Source: Ichthyophis bannanicus
Lineage: Eukaryota; Chordata; Amphibia; Gymnophiona; Ichthyophiidae
Assembly: GCA_033557465.1 (NCBI GenBank)
Contig: CM066034.1
Span: 410,294,159 to 410,358,158 of the forward strand
Length of the DNA: 64,000 nt
Direction of reading: 5' to 3'
Within the stretch, counting starts at the first letter, position 1; every line of letters starts with the position of its first letter. The notes below the pieces were generated by a model. That model was given only the letters and a program-made list of their open reading frames with translations, was not told the origin of the DNA and did no database searches. The position numbers were made by a program, and so were the translations under genes. Shown piece after piece: positions 50,330-60,560 of the stretch.

Positions 50330-52154
50330 GCGGCACTATTTCTGTCACTGACACCCATGAATGGTGTCTAAAATGTTTAGGTCCTGACCACTCCATTGCG
50401 GATTGTGAGTCCTGCTCCATGATGTCTAAAAGAGGTCTACAGAATCGAGCAGCTAAGCTCAGTACCCTGTTTCCCTCGGATGCAGCTTTGGTTGCATCGA
50501 CGTCTTCCAGGGCTTCTTCTTCCTCACATGGATCTCAGGTAACTAAACTTAAATCCAGCCGGTCGTCGAAGGGTAGATCTCCCTCTAAGTATCGAGATGC
50601 CTCCGGGCTTGCCCTCGAGGAATCCGCACCGGCAAAATTACCCCGGCGGGAGGCTCCGGCTTCCAAAGCTTTATCTATGGGGTCACTAGTTGACATCGAT
50701 GGCTCGGCCTCGACCGATCACCTGTTGCCATGTTCTGGGGTACCAGTGGTTTCCACTGGTACCGACATCCAGACATTGGTTGCGTCAATGGATCAGAATA
50801 TCCTGATCATGCAGCGTGCCATCACGGCATTCATACAAGCTGCGAAGCCTTCGGTACCGCAACAAACTCCGTTGCTGGTACCGGCACCGGTACCGTCATC
50901 GGTTCCGGTGCCGGTACCGATTGCATCGACATCCACTTCGGTGTCGACTGCAGCGGTTCACTGTTCTGTGATGCCCATCGGTACCGACTCGGTACCGATC
51001 ACTCCTGATGTCGATACCACCCGGTACGCGTATCGGGCTCTGCAGGAGCATCCAGACAGGCGATACTTCGATTCCTCTGAAGACTCTGATGAATCAGAGG
51101 TCTCTGTCGAAGCATCGGTGATTCATCCTCAGGAGCCCTCTTCTCCAAAAAGGAGAATGTCTCCTCCAGAAGACTTGTCTTTTTCAAGACTTCATTAGGG
51201 AAGTGGCCAGGGGCCTTTCCATCTCAGTGGCCCCTGCGACAGAGCCTAGAGCCAAAAAATTAGATATTTTACAATATCCTAAAGCTCCTAAAGAGGCAGC
51301 CACTTTACCAATAGATGAGATTCTTTATGATCACATGTTGGGCATATGGGAGACTCCTCTCACCACTTCCCCTCATTCTCGCAGGTTGGACACCATGTAT
51401 CGTGTTCCTCCCTGTCCTGGCTTTCATAAGATTCAGCTTCCTCACCCCTCCATTGTGGTGGAATCTGCTATGAAGAAGATAAAGAGTACAAAAAGGCACT
51501 CTTCTGCTCCTCCAGGAAGAGAATGCAGAACCTTAGATGCCTTTGGCAGGAGAATTTTCCAGGCCAGTATGCTTGTTGCCAGAATCAACTCCTATAGTCT
51601 CTATATGGGGATGTTTCTAAAAGAAGTTATGGATCACCTGCAAACTTTATCTCCTTTTATTTCAGAAGATAAAAGGGAAGAGTTCCTCACCTGGCTCAAA
51701 TATGCCCCTAGGATATTTCCAAGTTTTCCAACCGTGCAGCCTTTGACTCTTTTTTGAAGGTGCCAGCAGAGCCTCGGCCATTGCCATAGGTGCACGCAGA
51801 GTTGCTTGGTTACAAGCTTCTGATTTGGAACCTTGGGTTCAAGATGGACTAGGAAACCTTCCTTGTACAGGTGAAAACCTTTTTTTCAAAGATTGGCAAG
51901 CAAAGGCCACCCAAATGGATGCTGAAAATTCTGCTTTAGATAGACTTTCAAAGTCTACTTCTGCTCCTTTTAAGAAAAGGTTGTTCAAAAAGGGATTTTT
52001 TCCCAAAATAGGGAAATATTATTCTGCTTATGGTCAGCAGTCATCTACTGTAGGTCGTTTTGCTACAAAGAGACAGCAACAACCAAAACAGGCCAAGCTT
52101 AAGGCTGCTAGGACTGCTATGGCCCAACAGCCTCAGCCTCCTCAGGGCCTTTGA
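50330..52154 (+). pseudogene. DIRS F2 gag-like ORF1 (two frameshifts)
   Basis: The frame enters VTDTHEWCLKCLGPDHSIAD with a perfect C-x2-C-x4-H-x4-C knuckle (about 50,366-50,407). The next codons add ESCSMMSKRGLQNRAAK. No clear initiation codon lies just upstream: the frame is open from ATG 50,185 through an A-tract, so the start may be spliced or mutated. A serine-rich, basic linker and a VP-rich segment with many GGTACC motifs follow. A frameshift near 51,190 leads to EILYDHMLGIWETPLTTSPH, CPGFHKIQLPHPSIVVESAM and LDAFGRRIFQASM. Another (about 51,720) leads to VAWLQASDLEPWVQDGLGNL, PCTGENLFFKDW and a basic C-terminus ending TGA 52,152-52,154. Confidence 0.82.
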
Positions 52155-54195
52155 CTTACAACTAGAGAGCTTAGCCTTTCTGGCTCTAGAACATCCAGAG
52201 CCTCTCACCATTCCAGGAAGGTTGGCTTACTTTGCTCCCAGATGGGAACAAATCACAGCAGAGCAATGGACCCTCTCCATCATAAGGGAGGGGTACAAAC
52301 TTCATTTCTTAAACCTTCCTCCTCACACCATGGTGAGACAGTTCAATTCTCAGACATCTCTCCTCGACCTTTTGGGTCAGGAGATTACTACCCTTCTTGC
52401 CCAAGGGGCAATAGAAGAAGTACCCCTTCTTCAACAGGGCTCAGGGTTCTACTCCCCCTACTTTCTTATCCCAAAGAAAACAGGGGGCTACAGACCCATA
52501 TTAGATCTCAGAGAATTGAACAAGTTTCTATGCAAGGAGAAATTCAAGATGATTTCTCTCGGTACTCTCCTTCCATACCTTCAGAGTCACGATTGGCTTT
52601 GCTCTCTAGACCTCAAGGATGCGTACACCCATGTCCTCATCCATCCAACACACAGAAGGTTCCTTCAGTTCCTTTATCAAGGGAAGCACTATCAATACAG
52701 AGTGCTTCCTTTCGGTCTGGCCTCTGCACCAAGGGTGTTCACAAAATGCATGGCAGTTGTAGCTGCATTTCTACGCACTCTAGGGATATTCGTATTCCCA
52801 TATCTGGACGACTGGCTCATCCGAGCTCCATCCCAGTCAGAGGCCCAGACTTCTCTAACCTGCACAAGCCGTATCCTTCAGTATATGGGACTTGTAATAA
52901 ACTTTCCAAAATCCCATCTCACCCCTACTCAGTCTCTAGAGTTCATAGGGGCTTTGCTGGATACCACAACTGCAAGGGCCTATCTTCCCCAGGCCCGTTG
53001 CTTATGCTTGGTGCAGTTAGCCTCACAAATTGAGTTAAAATCCCATTTAACTGCTCGAGAGATGTTACAACTGTTAGGCCACATGGCATCCACCGTGCAT
53101 GTGGTTTCTTATGCTCGTCTTCACATGAGGGCAGCTCAGTGGACTCTGTCCACCCAATGGATCCAGGCATCAGGTTGCCTGTCAGACAAAATATCAACCT
53201 CAGTCGCCTCTTTTGGTCCCTCCACTGGTGGAAGTCCACTCAAAATCTGTTGCTGGGGTCCCCCTTTCAACAGGTGTTACCCCAAGCAATCCTTACAACA
53301 GATGCCTCTCCAAGAGGTTGGGGAGCTCATCTTCAAGATCTCTCCACTCAAGGCATCTGGTCTCTAGAGGAGACATCTCTACATATCAATCTCTTAGAGC
53401 TCAGAGCAATTTTTCTAGCTCTCAGAGTTTTCCACACCCTGCTCAGCTACAAGATAGTCCTCATCCACACGGACAACCAAGTAGCCATGTTCTACGTGAA
53501 CAAGCAGGGCGGGACTGGCTCTCTGTCGCTTTGCAACGAAGCTCTGAGATTGTGGGCCTTCGCCAGAGAGCATCAAGTTCATCTCATGGCAGTGTATCTT
53601 CCAGGGGTTCAAAACTCTTGGGCAGACAGACTCAGTCGAGTTCTGCTTCCACACGAATGGTCCCTCTTTGCAAGTCCGTGGAATGCCAATCTTCCCCGGT
53701 TCTGTTCCAGGATTCCGTGTCAGGGAGTTCAGGCCAGGGATGCCTTCCTCCTTCACTGGGGGCAAGACTTCCTCTATGCCTTTCCACCCATTCCCCTAAT
53801 TCCCAAGACACTCTTCAAACTTCAGAGAGACAAGGGGTCTATGATCCTCATAGCACCACATTGGCCACGCCAAGTGTGGTACCCTCTACTTCTGCATCTC
53901 TCCCAAGCTCCCTCCCTGGACTTGGGATCTGCTCCAGACCTCCTGTCCCAGGAGGAGGGAACGTTGTGGCACCCAAATCCCCAGTCTCTTCACCTCAGAG
54001 CCTGGTTGCTGAAGGACCTTCAAGATTTGCATCTTTCTCAGCAAGTGAAGGATATCCTTCATGCTTCCAGAAAGCCTTCCACTAGACGTTCCTATGCTTT
54101 TAAATGGAAAAGGTTTACCATTTGGTGTGCAGAGAAGGGTCTTAACCCTCTTGCAATACCTCTGAATTCTTTACTAGAGTATTGGCTGCATCTGT
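52060..54195 (+). pseudogene. DIRS F2 reverse transcriptase-RNase H-Dam-like polyprotein (one frameshift)
   Basis: Overlaps gag by about 95 bases. RT: TAEQWTLSIIREGYKLHFLN, FYSPYFLIPKKTGGYRPILD, CSLDLKDAYTHVLIHPTHRR, YRVLPFGLASAPRVFTKCMA and FVFPYLDDWLIRAP (YLDD at 52,801-52,812). A frameshift lies near 53,200. RNase H: ILTTDASPRGWGAHLQDLST, INLLELRAIFLALRVF and VLIHTDNQVAMFYVNKQGG. Then VYLPGVQNSWADRLSRVLLP. Dam-like: SPWNANLPRFCSRIPCQGVQ, LYAFPPIPLIPKTLFKLQ and MILIAPHWPRQVWYPLLLHL. All RT and RNase H catalytic residues are present. The frame continues into YR without a stop. Confidence 0.9.
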
Positions 54196-55201
54196 ACATA
54201 GTTCCCCCGGTTGTCCTATTGTTGAAGTTCCCTGTTCAATGTAAAGCTCAATGTTACTTGTATGCATTGTAGTATGTTCTTGTTCTATGTACACCGCACT
54301 GATTTTAATAGCGCGGTATAAAAGAATTGTTAAATAAAATTTATCCCATGCAGGCCTTAAAACGAATTCAGTAGGAGTCCATTTGAGTGCTATTGCAGCA
54401 TCCCTTAAACCTCTCAATGGACAGCCTATTTCCTCTCATCCTCTTATAGCAAGATTCATGAGAGGCCTTCTTTTGACTAAACCTCCCATCAGACCACCTC
54501 CAGTGGCATGGGACTTGAATCTGGTTCTTGGCTAGCTTATGCAGCCACCTTTTCAACCCTTAGCCACTACCTCCTTGAAATTTCTTTCCTGGAAGGTTAT
54601 TTTTCTCATTGCAGTCACTTCAGCTCACCGCATCAGTGAGCTGCAAGCCTTGGTGGCTAATCCTCCTTATACAAGGTTCCATCATGACAAGGTAGTCCTT
54701 AGGACTAATCCACACTTTATGCCTTAAGTGGTCTCACCTTTTCATCTGAACCAGGAGGTTTATTTACCTGTCTTTTTTCCAGGACCTCATGCTTCAAGTG
54801 CAGAGAGGAATCTTCATACCCTGGTTTGTAAAAGAGCTCTTGCTTTTTACTTACAAAGGACACAGCAACATAGAAAGTCCTCTCAACTCTTTGTTGCTTT
54901 TGATCCCTCTCATTTAGGACTTCCAGTCTCTAAGAGAACTCTGTCCAATTGGATTGCTCAGTGTATTTCTTTCGCCTACCAGAGTAAGAACCTTTCTCTG
55001 GAGGGCCATGTCACAGCTCACAATGTGAGGGCCATGGCAGCCTCTATGGCTCATCTAAATTCTGTGTCCATCGTCCAGATATGTCGAGCGGCCACCTGGG
55101 CCTCGGTTCATACCTTTACAGCCCATTACTGCTTGGACAAGGACTCCCGCCGGGATGCCTTGTTTGGTCAGGCTGTTCTCAAACACCTGTTCCATACCTA
55201 A
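54020..55201 (+). pseudogene. DIRS F2 tyrosine recombinase (insert and two stops)
   Basis: N-terminal part, in the RNase H/Dam frame: HLSQQVKDILHASRKPSTRR, YAFKWKRFTIWCAEKGLNPL and LLEYWLHL. A retroposon tail interrupts at 54,195-54,343. It resumes GVHLSAIAASLKPLNGQPIS and VAWDLNLVLG, TAG at about 54,533, LMQPPFQPLATTSLKF, the first arginine segment TSAHRISELQALVANPPYTR, and a TAA at about 54,725. Then VVSPFHLNQEVYLPVFFPGP, HxxR as HNVR and ICRAATWASVHTFTAHYCLD with the catalytic tyrosine, ending TAA 55,199-55,201. All catalytic residues are kept. Confidence 0.88.
54195..54343 (+). mobile_element. Short retroposon tail (L2-like) in the YR of F2
   Basis: cctgttcaatgtaaagctc, tgtacaccgcactgatttt, agcgcggtataaaagaattg and taaataaaat are the L2/SINE-type 3' tail seen at 8,308-8,526 and 41,410-41,500. 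Only about 150 bases are present. Confidence 0.75.
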
Positions 55202-55311
55202 CCAACTTCTACCCTCCATCCCTACCTGGATGCCTGAGATTCATAAGTGGAGGTAGAGCCCTTCCCAGGGACTCACAACCTGGGTGATCTCCCAGGCATC
55301 TCTAGCTGGGG

Positions 55312-55420
55312 AGTCCCCATATGTGAAGACTCATTCCTGCTTGTTCCTGGAGATAGCACAGTTACTTACCTGTAACAGGTGATCTCTGGGAACAGCAGGA
55401 ATAAGTCTTCACAACCCACC
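55312..55420. repeat. ICR of DIRS F2
   Basis: Same arrangement and nearly the same sequence as the F1 ICR: ccccatatgtgaagactcat ... cctggagatagcacagttac ... cagcaggaataagtcttc. Confidence 0.87.
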
Positions 55421-55594
55421 CACCTCCCCTAGGAGTTGTATCTCTCTATCTTTCTTTCCTTTCCTCACTCTCTCTTTGTCTCAGCTTTAAAACTCGAACT
55501 GGAGAGAGGCGGTTAGAAAAGGTGGGAAGGCAGCGCGCAGGCGCTGTGGATGCTCCCAAAAGCTTTCCTTTTTGGACGCTGGGGAGCGTTCCCG

Positions 55595-55686
55595 CGCAGG
55601 CTCCGTCGGTACCGACGATACCCCATATGTGAAGACTTATTCCTGCTGTTCCCAGAGATCACCTGTTACAGGTAAGTAACTGTGCT
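55595..55686 (+). repeat. Right ITR of DIRS F2
   Basis: Contains the cgtcggtaccgacg palindrome (55,605-55,618) and the terminal cacctgttacaggtaagtaa with a perfect CAG/GTAAGT donor. Confidence 0.87.
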
Positions 55687-55689
55687 TTA

Positions 55690-56620
55690 CTAGGACTCAT
55701 CGAGGGTTCTCTAGGGAAACATCCCTGAGGAGATGACAGGGCGCCAGCCACCAATGAAGGCTGCGTCGAGTCTCCAGGAGGAGTGGCAACCGGATGTCGT
55801 AGATTTCTGACACCAGAGACCAGCGTGAAAGGAGAGACCTCTGAAGCTCCCTCATGTGCACTCTGGCCCAAGGCACAACTTCGATAGTGGCTGCCATGGA
55901 CCCCAGGACTTGAAGGTAATCCCAAACCCTCGGAGCTGTCTGGAGAAGAAACAAACAAAGCAAGCCCGTGAATTTGTGAAGCCGCTCGTGTATCAAGAAA
56001 ACTTTCCCCTGCGCAGTGTCGAAGCGGGCTCCTAGAAACTCTAGTTGTTGGGACGGATGAAGATGGCTCTTGGCCACATTGACCACACATCCGAGATTTT
56101 AGAGGAAAGAAACTACTTGAGCCACTGCTTGACGCGCTTCCAACATGGAGTCCCGTCCAAATCAACCAGTTGTCCAGGTAAGGATGCACTCGAATTCCTC
56201 GTTTGCGTAGAGCTGCTGCGACCACTACCATAACCTTGGAAAAGGTGCGCAGAGCTGTGGCCAGGCCAAAAAGCATTGCACAAAACTGGAAGTGCTGACC
56301 CAGTACCGCAAACCGCAGGAAACACTGTTGGTCATCTCTGATGGGAATGTGAAAGTAAGTCTCCGCAAGATCTAGAGAGGCGAGGAACTCGCCTCCGCGT
56401 ACCGCCTGGATCACCGAGCAAAGCATTTCCATTCGGAATTGTGGTACCCGTAGACACCGATTTACGCATTTGAGATCCAGAATTGGGCGGAAGGACCCAT
56501 CTTTCTTGGGAACTACGAAATAAATGGAGTAACAACCACAGCCTCTCTCTCCTCTAGGGACTGGTTGAATAGCCCTTAGTAGAAGAAGGCAGTGTACGGA
56601 GGAGCGAATCATCTTCCTCT
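55690..56620 (-). pseudogene. DIRS E reverse transcriptase (active site altered)
   Basis: Minus strand from 56,612: YSIYFVVPKKDGSFRPILDL, VNRCLRVPQFRMEMLCSVIQ, ASLDLAETYFHIPIRDDQQC, FQFCAMLFGLATALRTFSKV and IRVHPYLDNWLIWTG. The catalytic YLDD reads YLDN (56,169-56,180), so the second aspartate is lost. After a frameshift the thumb reads NVAKSHLHPSQQLEFLGARF and continues to LHWWLAPCHLLRDVSLENPR, where F2 interrupts. The ORF is open for over 300 codons. Confidence 0.85.
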
Positions 56621-56837
56621 TCAGGGATCTTCCCCCGGGTTAGATGACGATCGCATTGGGAATGGATCGGGAACATTCGAGAACGTAACCTTGAGAGACT
56701 ATGTTTTGAGGACCCATTGATCCAAAGTAACGCGAGACCATTGACGAGAAAACACAGCCAAATGCCCACTTACTGGAGGAGTCTCTCAGGACAGGCCGAC
56801 CTCCAGAAAAGGCTTCTGGGGTGGACTGCTTGGCCAG
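56621..56837 (-). other. gag/RT junction of DIRS E
   Basis: The minus strand should hold the RT N-terminus; traces such as MGIWLCFLVNGLALLWINGS (compare SAWTAITSDQWVLEIIREGY in A2) are visible out of frame. Confidence 0.45.
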
Positions 56838-58400
56838 TCAGTGGGAAGATCTCGCGGGGCCAGAGAATTTGGAAGGCCCCAAGTAGGACTTAGATCCTTT
56901 GCGGGCACCCCGAAAGGACTGTGCCCTCTGACCAAAATGTCCAACTGTCGAAGAGGCAGAGGGCTTCCCAGGACGGTAGCGACGAGCGTCGCGGTACGTC
57001 GCGAGGTAGGCGAATATCGACGGGAAGAAGCCTAGTAGCAAATTTAGGCTTATCTTCCGGAAGACGTTGGGGTTCAAACTTCCTCTTTGACCAGTTTGTC
57101 TAGGTCCTCCCCAAACAGAAGCTTTCCCCTGAAGGGAAGTCTAAAGAGACGTACTTTAGATGCAGAGTCAGCCGACCATTGGCGAAGCCAGAGCCATCTG
57201 TGAGATACTGTGACCGCCGCTACCGATCTAGCCGAGAGGCGCAAGAGATCGTAAAAGGCATCTGCCAAGAAAGCTGTGACCGATTCCAGACGAGCCAGAG
57301 CTGGATCCTCTGGCAGACGTTGAATCCAGTGCAGAAGAGCTCGGGCCGCTAGACCCCCCACAAACAGAGGCCTGGAGAGATAATGACGAAGCCGAAAAGG
57401 CAGTCTTGAGAAGGCTCTCCACCTTCCTATCCTGTTGATCACGAAGTGCTGCACCACCCTCCACTGGAATGGTGGTATGCTTCGTTACTCCGGTCACAAG
57501 GGCATCCACTTTGGGGTATGTTAGCCACTTTTCCAAGTCAGGCAGTGCCCAGAGTTTAAGCTGACCTAGGCGGCGGACTGTACAGAGAGGAATATCCGGA
57601 GAGTCCCATTCTCGGGATACCATTTGTTGTAACACCGTTGGAAATAGAAAGGCTCTAGATGGCTTGCGAATGCCTTGTAATATCGGGTCTGGCTGGGGAA
57701 TGTCAGAAGGCTGTGGATTCTGCTGTTCCGGCTGATCCGTCAATCATAGGGCTTCGACCACCTGCATAATTAGGGCCGGCAATTCCTCTTTGCGAAACAA
57801 GCGTATGTCCTGTGCCTCGCGTTGGCCCTCTGCAGAAAACTCTGAAGGGGACCATTCCCCATCCTCTCGGTCCGACATGTTTTTGCTGTCGGCCCCCGAA
57901 GACACTCCTTCCTCTAGTGCTTTTGTCCACGCTCTATTAGCCCAGGAGATCTCTTTTGGTGGCCATGCCTCAATCTTAGATATGTCCTCTTGTCTATAGC
58001 GCTTGCGGGATCCTGAAACAGAAGACTGTGGAATCTGAGTCAGGGCTTCCTCTGCATTACTGGGAGAATTAGCCTGCCACAAATCCCAGGCTTGTCTAAA
58101 GAGGGTCAAAAACTGGGTATCTGAGGCATGTATCGGCTCCTGCTACCCGAAAGCCTCTGGAGCAGGGCGAGTTAAGCAAGGAGGAGAGAGAGAGACTCTC
58201 TTGTCAGGGGAAGCTGTCTGGGTTCCTCTAGCATCTGAGGACATGCAGCTGGACTGCTTCTGTCCTGAGCTCCCTTGGCTAGTGTCGCCGAAGTCTCCCC
58301 AGGATGAGCAAGACATGCAGCACAAATGCCATCCCTCAAATTTTTATGCTTCTTTATGCAGACCATGCACCGCTGAAGGTAAGGCATCTCACAGGGGAAG
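56838..58400 (-). pseudogene. DIRS E gag-like ORF1 (frameshifted)
   Basis: Minus strand start at ATG 58,387: CMVCIKKHKNLRDGICAACL gives a CxxC...CxxC pair at about residues 8-27, as in copy D. A serine/acidic linker follows, with an acidic block (DREDGEWSPSEFSAEGQREA, then RLFRKEELPALIMQVVEAL). The conserved domain: PDPILQGIRKPSRAFLFPTV, KVDALVTGVTKHTTIPVEGG, LRDQQDRKVESLLKTAF, then in another frame SVTAFLADAFYDLLRLSARS, WLWLRQWSADSASKVRLFRL and GKLLFGEDLDKLVK. An arginine-rich tail follows (ATYRDARRYRPGKPSA). Dead, but the whole domain order of lineage-1 gag is visible. Confidence 0.8.
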
Positions 58401-59049
58401 CACAGCTGACTGCGGTCCCCGGTGAGCAGAAAAAAAAAAAGTCAAATACAGTTGTTGAAACAAGACCAGACAGGCAAAAAACTAGCAGGGAAGACTGAAA
58501 TTAAGAAAATAAAGTCTCCTCACAAAGCCTGCCAAAAACAGAGCTGTACAGCAAAAAAAACGCCGAAACAAAATTGCCGCCGCTATTAAAACCGCCAAAA
58601 TAAAATCACCCCAAATGAAGAGCTAGGGCAGTAAAGACATGAAGAAAAAAAACCCCAGGCGGACAGAGGTTGCCCGACGGCGTCCCGATCAAAATCGGGA
58701 GGGAGGGGGAAGGAGGACCTTTGAGGTTTACTCACTGCGCTGGAACAGACTGCTGAAGAACCAAGGCTGACCTGAATCAGGCAGCAGCCAGGAGCTGTTA
58801 CAGGGCTGCCGATAAGCTTCAGACTGCCCCGATGACCAGCTGCTCAGGTCCTCATGAGCTGAGGCCGGTTTCTTCCACGACAGAGAGGGAACTCACATGG
58901 TCCTCCTGACCAGGAGATCCACCTCAATCTGTCCCACAAAACGTAGCTGGGAAACCCAGAGGGGCACCTCAAGTGCGCCCTGGGTGCATCCAGCAAAATT
59001 ACTAGAAGTACTCAAAAATAAAAATAATCAGAGAGAAAAAGTTAAACCC
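58401..59049 (-). other. 5' leader of DIRS E
   Basis: Non-coding leader between gag and the inverted end, as judged by its position on the minus strand. An A-tract at about 58,430 and AAAA-rich stretches occur; no protein domain is visible. Confidence 0.45.
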
Positions 59050-59186
59050 CTTCATCTGCTGGAGACAGAGAAATACTGGAGCGCCCTCTACTGGGTTCAG
59101 CTACGTATTACCATGGAACAGCCAATCAGGCTGCTGGTAGTTTTTTTTCTATTACAGTACTCTGTCTCCAACATCTGCTGATAGGG
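59050..59186 (-). repeat. Left inverted end region of DIRS E, inner part
   Basis: Inverted copy of 47,739-47,870. The rest of the left end continues at 61,284-61,342 after the hAT insertion; the final tgataggg at 59,179-59,186 is the hAT target duplication. Confidence 0.82.
59078..59095 (-). promoter_or_regulatory. CTCF-core-like motif in DIRS E left end
   Basis: GGAGCGCCCTCTACTGGG on the plus strand, i.e. a CTCF-like core on the minus strand. It is convergent with the site at 47,836-47,853. Confidence 0.4.
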
Positions 59187-59349
59187 CAGCGGTTCTCATC
59201 CTGTGGGTCGCGACCCCCACTGGGGTCGCCACAGGATTTAGCGGGGGTCGCTTCGTCTCTGCCAAGTTAAAAAAAAAAAAAAAATTAAAACGGGCGCAAG
59301 TTGCTGCCGCTGCCGAGTCTGCTTCTCGGCAGCGGCAAACTCACCCCCT

Positions 59350-59605
59350 TCCTTCTGATGCAGCCGTGGCTCCCTGCCTCTTAGGGAACCGCAACTGTGC
59401 CTGTAAAATCGTTGCAGAGCCTCCCTGTCTCTCAACGGGCTCCGTGCAGCATTGTCCCGCCTCCAGAGGAAGTGGTAAAGAACTTCCTTTGGAGGCGGGA
59501 CAATGCTGCATGGAGCCCGTCGAGAGACAGGGAGGCTCTGCAACGATTTTACAGGCACAGCCTCGGTTCCCTAAGAGGCAGGGAGCTGCGGCTGCATTAG
59601 AAGGG
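59350..59605. repeat. Long hairpin inside the hAT element
   Basis: The arms 59,350-59,473 and 59,481-59,605 are reverse complements with few mismatches around a 7-base centre (ggtaaag). Each arm reads ctccctgcctcttagggaac ... aatcgttgcagagcctccct in its own direction. Confidence 0.9.
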
Positions 59606-59675
59606 AGGCAGACATGGGAAGAGGTGGTGAGGGGGCAGGGAACCTGCAACACGGCTGACATCGACAGGGGGGAAG

Positions 59676-59985
59676 GGGGGACTGATATGGATGGATGGAG
59701 GGAGGGAGCTGATATGGATGGAGGGAGGGAGGGAGCTGATATGGACGGATGGAGGGAGGGGGCTGATATGGAGGGAGGGGGCTGATATGGACGGATGGAG
59801 GGAGGGGGCTGATATGGACGGATGGAGGGAGGGGGCTGATATGGAGGGAGGGAGGGGGGCTGACATGGAGGTAGGAGGGGCTGGCATGAGGGAGGGGAAT
59901 GATATGGATGGATGGAGGGAGGGGCTGGCATGGAGGGAGGGGGCTGATATGGATGGAGGGCGGGAGGGGGCTGGCATGGACAAAG
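59676..59985 (+). repeat. Minisatellite 1 (ggctgatatgga-tggatggaggga units)
   Basis: Degenerate tandem units of roughly 24-30 bases containing gagctgatatggatgg and gagggaggg. Open frames across it on both strands are repeat artefacts. Confidence 0.85.
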
Positions 59986-60059
59986 GGGAGAGACAAGGGG
60001 ACATACTGGACAGACGGGATAAATGCTGGACAGAAGCGAGAGACGGTGTGGGTTAGGAT

Positions 60060-60560
60060 TATAATGGGCTGATGGGGGAACTAGCACTGGTAATGGGCAG
60101 ATGGGGGGGGACTAGGACTGGTAATGGATTGATTAGGGAAGGCTAGGACTGAGAATGGACTGATGAAGGGGGTGTTGGGACTGGTAATGGGCTGATAGGG
60201 GGGTAGGACTGGTAATGGGCTGATTAGGGGAGGTTAGCACTGGTAATGGGGTTGAGGGGGGGACTAGCATTGGAAATGAGCTGATTAGGGGAGGCTAGGA
60301 CTGGTAATGGGCTGATGGGGTGGGGTAGGACTGGTAATGGACTGATGGGAGGCTAGCATTGGAAATGAGCTGATCGGGGGGGGCTATGACTGGAAAAGAG
60401 CTGATTAGTGGAGGCTAGGACTGGTAATGAGCTGATGGGGGGTAGGACTGGTATTGGGCTGATTAGGGGAGGCTAGCACTGGTAATGGGGTTGAGGGGGG
60501 ATTAGCACTAGAAGTGAGCTGATTGGGGGGCTTTGACTGGGAATGGGCTGATTATGTGGA
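60060..60560 (+). repeat. Minisatellite 2 (ggactggtaatgggctgatgg units)
   Basis: Degenerate tandem units with aggactggtaatgggctgat followed by G-runs and gaggctag. The unit is clearly different from minisatellite 1 but abuts it within the same hAT element. Confidence 0.82.

Larger units (their letters stand above)
49949..55686 (+). mobile_element. DIRS retrotransposon copy F2, nested in DIRS E
   Basis: Lineage-2 DIRS in the opposite orientation to its host. Left end atctccaggaacaagcagg (49,949), gag (about 50,330-52,154), RT/RNase H/Dam-like (52,060 to about 54,100), YR (to 55,201), ICR (55,312-55,420), right end to 55,686. It shares ends, ICR and 3' UTR with F1 but keeps the full coding set. 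Lesions are few, and a retroposon tail (54,195-54,343) sits in the YR. Confidence 0.9.

Noticed and set aside
59341..60087. Long proline/serine/histidine-rich open frames on the minus strand
   Set aside because: They are translations of the two minisatellites and the hairpin inside the hAT element, with period-like peptide repeats and no start context.
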